64,000 nt of DNA from positions 291 through 64,290 of the forward strand of contig NZ_JAKZEW010000018.1 of NCBI RefSeq assembly GCF_022548875.1, given 5' to 3'. The number at the start of each line of letters is the position of its first letter. Positions within the stretch are counted from its first letter, which is position 1. Positions 18,470-26,394 of this stretch are shown piece after piece. The DNA is from Glycomyces sp. L485 (GTDB taxonomy: Bacteria > Actinomycetota > Actinomycetes > Mycobacteriales > Micromonosporaceae). The translations under genes were made by a program, and so were the position numbers. The notes under the pieces are model-generated. The model was not told the origin of the DNA. It made no database searches and saw only the letters and a list, made by a program, of their open reading frames with translations.

Positions 18470-19666
18470 TTGCTGCGACTTCATGTCACGAGCCTGAGCG
18501 CGGTGGTCGCCCCGGTCATGCTGGCGGGCCTGCTCGGCGGCCAGCCTTCGGTCCCTGCGGGCGACGACCCCGCCGCCATTGGACTCGACGAGCCCGGGCC
18601 GGGCGTCGCCCACGGCCAGTTCGACGACTGGTCCGACGAGGTCTCCGCCTACGTCTGGGCGAACCGACCCACGGTCGACGACTACGAGCCGGCCCCCGGC
18701 TACGCCTACAACAGCACTGGTGGGGTGCAGGTGTCCCGCCACGGAACCGGCTCCTACACCGTGGTCTTCGAAGGCGCCGCACCCGTCCGGTGGGCGAACG
18801 GCGGCGTGGTGCACACGAGTGCGTACGGGTCATACAGCAACGCCTTCTGCACCGTCGCCAGTTGGGGTCCGCCCCTCTTCGGCGGCGACGACCTCCTGGC
18901 CCACGTCCGCTGCTTCGCGCCGAACGGTGCGCCGGCTGACACCCGGTTCGTAGCCAACTACACCAACGCCGTCTTCGAGGGAGACGACGGCCGGTTGGCG
19001 TACTTCTGGACCGACCGGGCCATACCGGTCGGCGAACGTACGCTGACCCACGACTACCAGTTCGACTCACAGGGCGGGCCGATCACCTACGAGCGGATCA
19101 GCACCGGCCGGTACCGCTTCGACATGCCAGACAACCCGGACCTGCGGGCCTTCCCGATGGTGCACGTGACGGCGTACAACACCAGCGCGGTCATCTGCCA
19201 GATCGCCTGGCCCGACCGCTGGGAGGTGCGTTGCGTCGATCACAATGGCGCACCGACCGACTCGAGATTCACCCTCACCTACGGTGTGAAGGTCGACCTG
19301 CTCGGGCGTACCACCAGCCGATTCGGCAGCACCGCCCGGTACGCCGACACCATTCACGACGACATCATCAACGGCGACTCGTACGTGTCCACCGGCTCTC
19401 CGGGGGTGCACGGGACCTACCAGGGCACCGGCAAATACCAGATCACCTTCGACGGTCTGGGCACCGGCAACGGGCACGCCCTGGTCAACCCGGTGGGAGG
19501 CAACGCCAGTGCTGCCGGAAGCTGGCCTGTCGGCTACTGCCATGTGGCGTACTGGTGGTCATACGGTGGGAACGAGAATGTCGGGGTGCGCTGCTACGAC
19601 TTCGACGGCGCAGCGGCGAACCTCCACGCGCGCATCTCGTTCACCACCTTCAGGGGCGTGTTCTGA
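18470..19666 (+). CDS. Secreted protein with three related beta-type domains
   Basis: This 398-residue protein has an N-terminal signal-like segment (VTSLSAVVAPVMLAGLLGG). Three repeats of roughly 110 residues follow. Each has a GxYxVxF-type strand, then Cys-x-V/I-x-x-W, a VxC strand, and an Asn/Asp-Gly turn: AFCTVASW with HVRCFAPNG; VICQIAWP with VRCVDHNG; GYCHVAYW with VRCYDFDG. The paired cysteines suggest one disulfide per domain outside the cell. The TTG at 18470 is chosen for the GAAGGGAG site six bases upstream. I do not know the family. It is the last gene before the tRNA in the decayed interval and keeps an intact frame. Confidence 0.75.
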   Translation: MLRLHVTSLSAVVAPVMLAGLLGGQPSVPAGDDPAAIGLDEPGPGVAHGQFDDWSDEVSAYVWANRPTVDDYEPAPGYAYNSTGGVQVSRHGTGSYTVVFEGAAPVRWANGGVVHTSAYGSYSNAFCTVASWGPPLFGGDDLLAHVRCFAPNGAPADTRFVANYTNAVFEGDDGRLAYFWTDRAIPVGERTLTHDYQFDSQGGPITYERISTGRYRFDMPDNPDLRAFPMVHVTAYNTSAVICQIAWPDRWEVRCVDHNGAPTDSRFTLTYGVKVDLLGRTTSRFGSTARYADTIHDDIINGDSYVSTGSPGVHGTYQGTGKYQITFDGLGTGNGHALVNPVGGNASAAGSWPVGYCHVAYWWSYGGNENVGVRCYDFDGAAANLHARISFTTFRGVF

Positions 19667-20014
19667 GCTCGAGTTCCGCGGAGTTCGGGGTTGCAGTGGT
19701 CGGGGGTTGTAGACGGAGAGCCTCAGCCTGATCGTCGCTGCGACCGTAAGGATCTTCGGGGGTGAGGGTGATCCAGAGAGGGTGAAGTAGTCTGCTGCTT
19801 CTTCCGGAATGGTTCTCCGGGCTCGGGCAACCTGAGCCGAAGGGACCGGACGCTCGTCGAGAGGCTTCGGCGAGAACTGCGGTGATCATTCGATGGCCTT
19901 GGGCTTCGAAATCTTCAGCGCCGACGAGATGGGCCCAGCAGGCGGTGGCGATTGCCGAGCGGACTCGTTGGCGGAACCACGCCTTGGGTTCGCGCGGGTC
20001 CTTGCTGGGGTTTT
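19667..20014 (-). pseudogene. Possible coding remnant abutting the tRNA-Lys 3' end
   Basis: The minus strand immediately after the tRNA reads SKDPREPKAWFRQRVRSAIA and runs on to AEASRRAS near 19860 without a stop or a start codon. It is moderately GC-biased at third positions. The reading continues to 19650 but becomes Pro/Ser-rich noise and overlaps the secreted gene. It could be the tail of a lost gene joined to the tRNA by an insertion or deletion. Otherwise these 348 bases hold nothing clear. Confidence 0.3.
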
Positions 20015-20090
20015 GGTGGGCCGCGTGGGACTCGAACCCACAACCTACGGATTAAAAGTCCGCAGCTCTGCCAATTGAGCTAGCGGCCCA
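20015..20090 (-). tRNA. tRNA-Lys (anticodon TTT)
   Basis: The minus strand folds as a full tRNA. The acceptor stem pairs GGGCCGC (20090-20084) with GCGGCCC (20025-20019). The D-loop contains TAGCTCAATTGGCAGAGC, the anticodon loop is CTTTTAA (anticodon TTT, lysine), and the T-arm is GTGGGTTCGAGTCCCAC. The CCA end is encoded at 20017-20015. Confidence 0.95.
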
Positions 20091-20360
20091 CGCGCGACCC
20101 TACCGCATTCGGCCCGATGCGTTGAGTTGAGGCGGGCGGTGATGGCCTGCGGCACTCGGCTTGTCGGGGGATCGTGGGAGGCTCGGGGTGGACGGCGCGG
20201 CGGCGTGCTGCGAAGGTGCCGCCGCCGCGCCTATTCGATCAGCGTCGCACGTTGCCCTCGGTGGGATTCGGGCCCGCTCCCGCTTGATCGAACACATGTA
20301 CTATAAACCATCCGCGCGCCGCTGTGAAGCCGGGAGTCGGAGCAGGTAGACTCGCCTGCT

Positions 20361-21104
20361 GTGCTTATGCTGCTGCCTCCGTCTGAAGGGAAGGCCGGTC
20401 GAGGAGACGGGCCTCCCCTCGACATCGGGCGACTCTCCTCCCCGGCGCTCAACCCCGTCCGCGAGCTCCTCGTCGACCGCCTCACCGAGCTCTGCTCCGA
20501 TGAGGAAACCGCCGCCGAGACCCTGAAGCTCACTGCCCGCCAACGGCACTACGTCAAGCTGAACCGCGAGCTTCGCACCGCCCCCACCCTCGCCGCGTGG
20601 GAGCTCTACAACGGCGTCCTCTACGACCGCCTCGGGCTCGGCGACCTCCCCGACGGCAACCAGGTTCTCATCGCCTCCCCGCTCTGGGGCCTCCTGCGCC
20701 CCTCCGACCGCGTCCCGCCATACAGGATGCCGATGTCCGCTCAGCTGCCCGGCACCGAGCGGCTCGCGAAACTCTGGCGCCCAGCCGTCGCCGAGACGCT
20801 CGGCGCCCTCGACGAGCTCATCGTCGACATGCGCTCCGGCACCTACACCCAGGTGTGGGGCCCGAAGGACCGTGGCGTCTCCGTCCGAGTCTTCAAGGAG
20901 GACGCCTCCGGCAAGCGCACGGTCGTAACCCACATGGCCAAGGCCACCCGCGGCGAGGTCGCCCGCGCGCTCCTCGCCAGCACCGTCCAGCCGACCACCC
21001 CCGCCGAACTGGGCGACTTCCTCGCCTCCCGCGGCTGGAAGGTCGAGCTCTCCGAGCCCGCCACGCGCTCCAAGCCGTGGCTCCTCGACGTCCTCAGGAC
21101 ATGA
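20361..21104 (+). CDS. yaaA: YaaA/DUF328 peroxide-stress family protein
   Basis: This 247-residue protein has the family signature LPPSEGK at residues 5-11, plus ELYNGVLYDRL, LIASPLWGLLRPSD and a WGPKD element. E. coli YaaA helps limit intracellular iron and oxidative DNA damage under peroxide stress. The start is GTG at 20361; an ATG two codons later is also possible. The gene stands alone between tRNA-Lys and the convergent ppa gene. Confidence 0.9.
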   Translation: MLMLLPPSEGKAGRGDGPPLDIGRLSSPALNPVRELLVDRLTELCSDEETAAETLKLTARQRHYVKLNRELRTAPTLAAWELYNGVLYDRLGLGDLPDGNQVLIASPLWGLLRPSDRVPPYRMPMSAQLPGTERLAKLWRPAVAETLGALDELIVDMRSGTYTQVWGPKDRGVSVRVFKEDASGKRTVVTHMAKATRGEVARALLASTVQPTTPAELGDFLASRGWKVELSEPATRSKPWLLDVLRT

Positions 21105-21147
21105 GGGAAGCGGCCCGGGCACGCCCGGGCCGCTCAGCGATCACTCG

Positions 21148-21645
21148 TCAGTGGTTGTCGTAGTATCCAGCGGACTTCGCGCGCTCGAACGAGCGGCGCA
21201 CCTCTTCCTCGGCCTCGGCCCGGCCGGTCCAGGTCGCGCCCTCGACGCTCTTGCCCGGCTCCAAGTCCTTGTAGACCGTGAAGAAGTGCTGGATCTCCAG
21301 GCGGTCGAACTCCGGCACGTCCGCGATGTCCTTGTACTTGTCCTTGCGCGGGTCGTCGGCCGGGACGCACAGGACCTTGTCGTCGACGCCCTTCTCATCG
21401 CGCATGCGGAACATGCCGATCGCCCGCGAGCGGATCACGCAGCCGGGAAACGTGGGCTCCACCATCACCAGGGCGTCCAGCGGGTCGCCGTCCTGCCCGA
21501 GGGTGTCATCGATGAAACCGTAGTCGGCCGGGTACACCGTCGCGGTGAACAGGGTCCGGTCGAGGCGGATCCGTCCGGTCTCGTGGTCGATTTCGTACTT
21601 GTTGGCGCTCCCTTTCGGGATCTCCACCGTTACGTCGAACTCCAT
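21148..21645 (-). CDS. ppa: Inorganic pyrophosphatase
   Basis: This 165-residue soluble family I pyrophosphatase hydrolyses PPi to drive biosynthesis. The signature [10 protein letters not shown] contains the metal-binding aspartates, with VYPADYGF before and [12 protein letters not shown] after. Length fits bacterial enzymes. The ATG at 21645 follows an AAGGTCGG stretch. It is divergent from dacB, the same arrangement as ppa (Rv3628) and dacB (Rv3627c) in M. tuberculosis. Confidence 0.97.
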   Translation of the reverse strand: MEFDVTVEIPKGSANKYEIDHETGRIRLDRTLFTATVYPADYGFIDDTLGQDGDPLDALVMVEPTFPGCVIRSRAIGMFRMRDEKGVDDKVLCVPADDPRKDKYKDIADVPEFDRLEIQHFFTVYKDLEPGKSVEGATWTGRAEAEEEVRRSFERAKSAGYYDNH

Positions 21646-21701
21646 CGGCCGACCTTCCTCCAGGCGTGATTACAGTGCTCTTGATGGCCTAGTCTCTGTG
21701 C

Positions 21702-23129
21702 ATGGCCCTCAGTGACAACGACGACCCCAGAGTCGCGAGTACTACGCCACACGCACGACCTGAGGGAGCACCCCCGAGCGCGCGGAGCAGACGCCGCCAC
21801 AAAGCACTGACATGGGTCTTCTCGATCTTCGCAGTCGTGGCCACCGTAGCCGCGGCCGGAGGCCTCGTCTGGCAGATCGGGGCCGCGGCCGAGCCCGAGA
21901 AGGGGACGTTCGCGCCGCCCGAGGCGTACCCGCCGGCCGAGCCCGCCGAGGTCTTGGCAGGCACCGACCGGAACGCGCCCGTCCCCGACCTCGCCTCGGT
22001 CCTCCCCGACCTGCTGGACGACCCGCGCTTCTCCGGAGACCTCTCCTCGGTCTTCGCCGACGCGGTCACCGGCGAGGTCCTGTACGAGCGCGACGGCTCG
22101 GAGGCGATGACGCCCGCGTCCTCCATGAAGGTGGTCACGGCCGTCGCCGCGTTCGAGCACCTCGGCCCCGAGTACCGCATCCCGACGACCGTGGTCGAGG
22201 GCCCCGACGACGACTCGGTCGTGCTGGTCGGCGGCGGCGACGTCGCCCTCACCGTCGACGGCGAGGGCTACTACGGCGGGGGCGCCAGCCTCACCGATCT
22301 CGCCGACGCGGTCCTGGATGCCCGCGGCGGTGACGCCCCCAGCACCCTCTACCTGGACACCAGCCTCTTCTCCGACTCGGTCAACGCCGACGGCGTATCC
22401 AAGGCGGACCTGAACCTCTACACCGCCCCGGCCGCGCCGATGATGCTCGACGGCGGGCGCATCGACAACACGGTCCACTACACGCCGCACTATCCGGACC
22501 CGGCCGCGAGGGTCGGGGAGGTCTTCGCCGAGCTGCTCGGCGCCGACGAGGTCGCCGACGGCACCGCCGCCGAGGGCGCGGCCGAGCTCGCCGCGGTCCA
22601 CTCCGAGCCGGTCGCGGCCCTGGTGGACGCCTTGGTCCTCTCCTCGGACAACGAACTGGCCGACGCGGTCGCATTTCAGACGGCGCTGGCCGTAGAGGGC
22701 GAGATGACCTGGGACGCCCTAGGCCGGGCCCACATGGCGACGCTGGAGTCGATGGGCGTGGACACGACGGGCCTGGTCCTCAACGACGGCTCGGGCATGT
22801 CGTCGACGAACCGCATGACGGCAAACGCGTTCACCCAGCTGCTCATCGGAGCGGCGGGCTCGAAGGCGAGCCTGGTGTTCGAGGCGCTGCCGGTGGCGGG
22901 CTACTCGGGGTCGCTGCTCGACCGCTTCGGCACCGCCACCGACGCCAACGGCGTCGTACGGGGGAAGACCGGAACCCTCAGCGGCGTGTCGTCGCTGACC
23001 GGGTCGCTCACGACCGCCGACGGGAGGCTGGTCGTGTACTCGATCATCAGCAACGACCACGCGAACGGGTCGGCGGTGGAGACCGCGATGGACGAGGTGA
23101 CCGCCTCGGTCTCGCAGTGCGGCTGCTAG
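21702..23129 (+). CDS. dacB: D-alanyl-D-alanine carboxypeptidase/endopeptidase (PBP4 class)
   Basis: This 475-residue S13-family penicillin-binding protein trims peptidoglycan peptides outside the membrane. A single membrane helix (LTWVFSIFAVVATVAAAGGLV, about 36-56) follows a basic N-terminus. The catalytic motifs are S140-x-x-K143 (SSMK), the SDN triad (SSDNELAD), and KTG in RGKTGTLSG. The C-terminus ends in QCGC. It begins the conserved order dacB, metalloprotease, tilS. Confidence 0.95.
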   Translation: MALSDNDDPRVASTTPHARPEGAPPSARSRRRHKALTWVFSIFAVVATVAAAGGLVWQIGAAAEPEKGTFAPPEAYPPAEPAEVLAGTDRNAPVPDLASVLPDLLDDPRFSGDLSSVFADAVTGEVLYERDGSEAMTPASSMKVVTAVAAFEHLGPEYRIPTTVVEGPDDDSVVLVGGGDVALTVDGEGYYGGGASLTDLADAVLDARGGDAPSTLYLDTSLFSDSVNADGVSKADLNLYTAPAAPMMLDGGRIDNTVHYTPHYPDPAARVGEVFAELLGADEVADGTAAEGAAELAAVHSEPVAALVDALVLSSDNELADAVAFQTALAVEGEMTWDALGRAHMATLESMGVDTTGLVLNDGSGMSSTNRMTANAFTQLLIGAAGSKASLVFEALPVAGYSGSLLDRFGTATDANGVVRGKTGTLSGVSSLTGSLTTADGRLVVYSIISNDHANGSAVETAMDEVTASVSQCGC

Positions 23130-23525
23130 CTCCGCGGATCGCTGACGATCGCGCGGCCTTCCTCGGGGACGGCCACGGTCCCGCGCCCACGCGACGACTC
23201 CGGAGTCGTCGATCTTCGTGTACTCGCACTCGGCGATCCGGCCTGCCGGCGTGTCGACAGCTCGGGGCTTGAGGCCGGGCTCCAGGCGCCGAGCTCGCCT
23301 GCATGGCGGTGGGCAGTGCGAGCGGCGGCCGGTCTCGCCTCCGTTTGAAGTTCTGCACATGCTTTTGCAAGAATTTGCCGATGTAGCAAGAACTTGACAT
23401 CACAACGTCACAAGTTTCAAGATTTTCGATGCATGAATTTGTCTCGTGCGTCCGGATCCGCATGATTCCCACGCGCAGTGCGCGTGACGGTGGCGAGGCG
23501 ACTGCGCTCTGGATAGGCTGGACCG
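23130..23525. other. Intergenic with AT-rich island and hairpin
   Basis: No intact gene is seen in 396 bases. On the minus strand, pieces such as GRIAECEYTKIDDSGVV look coding but have no intact frame. From about 23340 to 23440 the sequence turns AT-rich, with an imperfect AACTTG/CAAGTT dyad near 23391-23416. A perfect 7-bp hairpin (CACGCGC, loop AGT, GCGCGTG) lies at 23470-23486, upstream of the metalloprotease gene. Confidence 0.5.
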
Positions 23526-24617
23526 ATGGCACCGCCCGTGAGCAATCCGATGCTGCCGTCCGTCGACTGGCGCACCGCCGCCTCGTGCTCACGCGCCTTC
23601 AGCCGTGGCGGCCCCCGCATGAGCCCCGAAGGGGCGCTCGACGTCGTCGCAGACCTGCACCGACACGCGCGCAACGCCATCGACCTCGTCACCGACTACA
23701 CCGGACTGACGCCCGGCTTCGAGGCGCCGGTAGACGTCGTCGACCGGGTCCGCTGGAGCCACGCCAACATCGCCGGGCTCCGGCGGCTGCTCGTCGAGCT
23801 CGGCGCCGCCGACGCCGAGGCCGACCCCGAACGGCAGCTCGGCACCGCCGCGAAGGTCACCGGCGTCCAGGCCGGGGCCGTGCTGGCGTTCCTGTCCTCA
23901 CGAGTGCTCGGCCAGTTCGAGACGTTCTCCACCGAATCCGGACGGCTGCTGTTCGTGGCCCCGAACATCGTCGAGGTCGAACGGCGTCTTCGGCTCCCCT
24001 CCCGCGAGTTCCGGCTGTGGATCGCCGTCCACGAGGCCGCGCACCTCGCCCAGTTCACCGCCGTGCCGTGGATGCGGGCCCACTTCCACGGGCTCATCCA
24101 CACCTTCTTCGACGCCGCCGAACCTGAGGAGTCCTCGACCTCGCAGCTCGGCCGGGCCGTGCGTCGCGCCCTCAGTGCCGCCCGCGAGGAGGCCTCCGGC
24201 GAACCGCCGGTCGGCGACCTGCCGAACTCCGACGTCGTCGCGGCGATGACCAGCCCCGAGCAGCGCGACGTCATCACGCGGATCCAGGCGCTCATGACCC
24301 TCCTCGAAGGCCACGCCGAATCGGTCATGGACGGCGTCGGGCAGCAGCACATCGACCACGTCGCGCTCCTGCGGCGGCGGTTCGACCGCCGCCGGGCCCA
24401 CCCCGGCGCGCTCCAGCGGTTCCTACGACAGCTGCTCGGCATGGACGCGAAGATGCGGCAGTACGCCGCCGGGCGCCGCTTCGTCGACCAGATCGTCGCC
24501 GAACGGGGCGTCGCCGGGTTCAACCGGGTGTGGGAACGTCCCGAGCACCTGCCGACCGAGGCCGAGATCGACCGGCCCGAGGCGTGGATCGCGCGCGTCC
24601 TAGAAGCGAAGAACTGA
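23526..24617 (+). CDS. Zinc-dependent metalloprotease-like protein (Rv3626c family)
   Basis: This 363-residue protein belongs to the actinobacterial family between dacB and tilS (M. tuberculosis Rv3626c), often annotated zinc-dependent metalloprotease or F420-biosynthesis-associated. The zincin motif HEAAH is at 169-173 within LWIAVHEAAHLAQF. The rest is helical and charged, with no signal peptide. The start is ATG at 23526. tilS begins one base after the stop, so the two are coupled. The substrate is not known. Confidence 0.9.
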   Translation: MAPPVSNPMLPSVDWRTAASCSRAFSRGGPRMSPEGALDVVADLHRHARNAIDLVTDYTGLTPGFEAPVDVVDRVRWSHANIAGLRRLLVELGAADAEADPERQLGTAAKVTGVQAGAVLAFLSSRVLGQFETFSTESGRLLFVAPNIVEVERRLRLPSREFRLWIAVHEAAHLAQFTAVPWMRAHFHGLIHTFFDAAEPEESSTSQLGRAVRRALSAAREEASGEPPVGDLPNSDVVAAMTSPEQRDVITRIQALMTLLEGHAESVMDGVGQQHIDHVALLRRRFDRRRAHPGALQRFLRQLLGMDAKMRQYAAGRRFVDQIVAERGVAGFNRVWERPEHLPTEAEIDRPEAWIARVLEAKN

Positions 24618-24618
24618 C

Positions 24619-25599
24619 ATGGCCAGGCTGCCGGAAGCGGTCGCGCGAATGCGCACGGCCGTACGCGACGCCCTCACCGACCTGCCGCGCGGCTCACTCG
24701 TGCTCTCCGCCTGCTCGGGCGGGCCGGACTCGCTGGCGCTCGCCGACACGCTCGCCTTCGTCGCCCCGAGAGCCGGGCTCCGGGCCGGACTCGTGACCGT
24801 CGACCACGGTCTCCAGGAGGGATCGGCCGAGCGGGCCGCCGACGTCGCAGAGTGGGGACGCGCGGTCGGGCTCGACCCCTCGGAGACCGCGACGGCTCGG
24901 GTCCTGGGCTCGGGCGGGCCGGAGGCCGCGGCCAGGCAGGCGCGCTACGCCGCACTGGACTGGGCCGCCGAACGCCACGGCGCGCGGACGATCCTGCTGG
25001 GGCACACCAGGGACGACCAGGCCGAGACGGTCCTGCTCGCGCTCACCCGCGGCGCCGGGCCCAGAGGCATCGCGGGCATGCGGGCGGTGCGCGGACGCTA
25101 CCGCAGACCGCTGCTCGACATCGCCCGCGCCGACACCCACGCCGTGTGCGAGGAGCGCGGGCTCAAGCCGTGGACCGACCCGCACAACGCCGACCCGCGG
25201 TTCAAGCGCTCGGCGCTGCGGCAGTCGATGGAGATCCTCACCGGCACTCTCGGGGACGACATCGTCGCGAACCTCGCCCGCACCGCGGCGCTCGTTGCCG
25301 CGGACAACGACCTGCTCGACGCCGAGGCGGCCGCCGTCCACGGCGAATGCCTCGACGGCGAGGGCGTGCTCCGCACCGACCGGCTCGCCGAGCTCCCCGC
25401 ACCACTGCGGCAGCGGGTCCTCAGGACGTGGATTTTTCAGCTGGGAGTGAACGGCGCGGACCTGAACCACCATCATCTCGGCGCGCTCGACGCGCTCGTG
25501 ACGGCCTGGCACGGCCAGGGGCCGGCGTTCCTGCCGGGGGGCGTAGAGGTGTCCAGACGTGACGGGAAGCTCAGGGCTTCCGGTAGACCTCGGGCTTGA
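24619..25599 (+). CDS. tilS: tRNA(Ile)-lysidine synthase
   Basis: This 326-residue N-type ATP pyrophosphatase changes the wobble C of the CAU-anticodon isoleucine tRNA to lysidine. The PP-loop SGGPDS is at 33-38. GHTRDDQAETVLLALTRGAG and the GLKPWTDPHNADPRFKR segment are characteristic. It is the short, single-domain form usual in actinobacteria. The start codon is one base after the metalloprotease stop. The 3' end overlaps the convergent hpt gene by 29 bases. Confidence 0.95.
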   Translation: MARLPEAVARMRTAVRDALTDLPRGSLVLSACSGGPDSLALADTLAFVAPRAGLRAGLVTVDHGLQEGSAERAADVAEWGRAVGLDPSETATARVLGSGGPEAAARQARYAALDWAAERHGARTILLGHTRDDQAETVLLALTRGAGPRGIAGMRAVRGRYRRPLLDIARADTHAVCEERGLKPWTDPHNADPRFKRSALRQSMEILTGTLGDDIVANLARTAALVAADNDLLDAEAAAVHGECLDGEGVLRTDRLAELPAPLRQRVLRTWIFQLGVNGADLNHHHLGALDALVTAWHGQGPAFLPGGVEVSRRDGKLRASGRPRA

Positions 25600-26194
25600 G
25601 CACCCCGATGAACGGCAGCTCCCGGTAGCGCTCGGCGTAGTCCAGGCCGTAGCCGACGACGAACTCGTTCGGGATGTCGAAGCCCAGGTAGGAGACCTCG
25701 ATGTCCGCGCGCTGCATGCCCGGCTTGCGGAGCATCGCGACGACGCGCACCGACGCCGGATTCAGGCCCTCGAGGTACTTGAGCAGCCACGACAGGGTCA
25801 GCCCGGAGTCGATGATGTCCTCGACGACCACGATGTGCTTCCCGGTCACGTCCGAGTCGATGTCCTTGAGGATCCGCACCGTGCCAGACGAGCTCGTCGA
25901 GTTCCCGTACGAGGACAGGGCCATGAACTCCATCTTCACCGGGACGCTCAAGGCCCTGGCGAAGTCGGCCATGAACATGACCGCGCCCTTGAACACGCCC
26001 ACGAGCAGCAGCTCGTCCGTGTCGGCGAAGTCGCGGGACACCTGGTCGGCTAGTTCAGCGACCTTGGCACGGAGCTCGTCCTCGGTGATGATGGTGCGCT
26101 CGATCTCCTCGGCGTACCACGAATCCGGGTCGAACACCGCGGCCTCGGCGGCTTGGGACGGCACTGATGCTGGGCTGGCTAGCTCCGACGTCAT
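25571..26194 (-). CDS. hpt: Hypoxanthine phosphoribosyltransferase
   Basis: This 207-residue enzyme salvages hypoxanthine or guanine with PRPP. The PRPP-binding motif is VVVEDIIDSGLTL, and VGVFKGAVMFMADF and SSYGNS are typical. The first 25 or so residues are an unconserved extension, so a later start is possible. No Shine-Dalgarno precedes the ATG at 26194, suggesting leaderless translation. In mycobacteria and streptomycetes hpt runs in the same direction as tilS; here it is inverted and overlaps tilS tail to tail. Confidence 0.95.
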   Translation of the reverse strand: MTSELASPASVPSQAAEAAVFDPDSWYAEEIERTIITEDELRAKVAELADQVSRDFADTDELLLVGVFKGAVMFMADFARALSVPVKMEFMALSSYGNSTSSSGTVRILKDIDSDVTGKHIVVVEDIIDSGLTLSWLLKYLEGLNPASVRVVAMLRKPGMQRADIEVSYLGFDIPNEFVVGYGLDYAERYRELPFIGVLKPEVYRKP

Positions 26195-26394
26195 GTAACA
26201 AGGGTGCCACCCGCCTCCCGGCGGCGCTGGCTTGGGTGGGCGAAGTCAATCCGCCCGTGGTAGTAATTACGGATCACAATGCGCGGCGGTCCAGCGGCTC
26301 TGAACGGACGTGCCAGGCCCCTGCCGTGTACTTTCGAATTACCGACCCCTAGTGGTCGATTATGCGAAATCGCGATGAACGCAGGAGGAAGCGA

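Noticed and set aside
15138..20014. Direct repeat of the tRNA-Lys 3' end that would prove an integration site
   Set aside because: I looked for copies of GGTTCGAGTCCC or its complement in the interval and did not see one.
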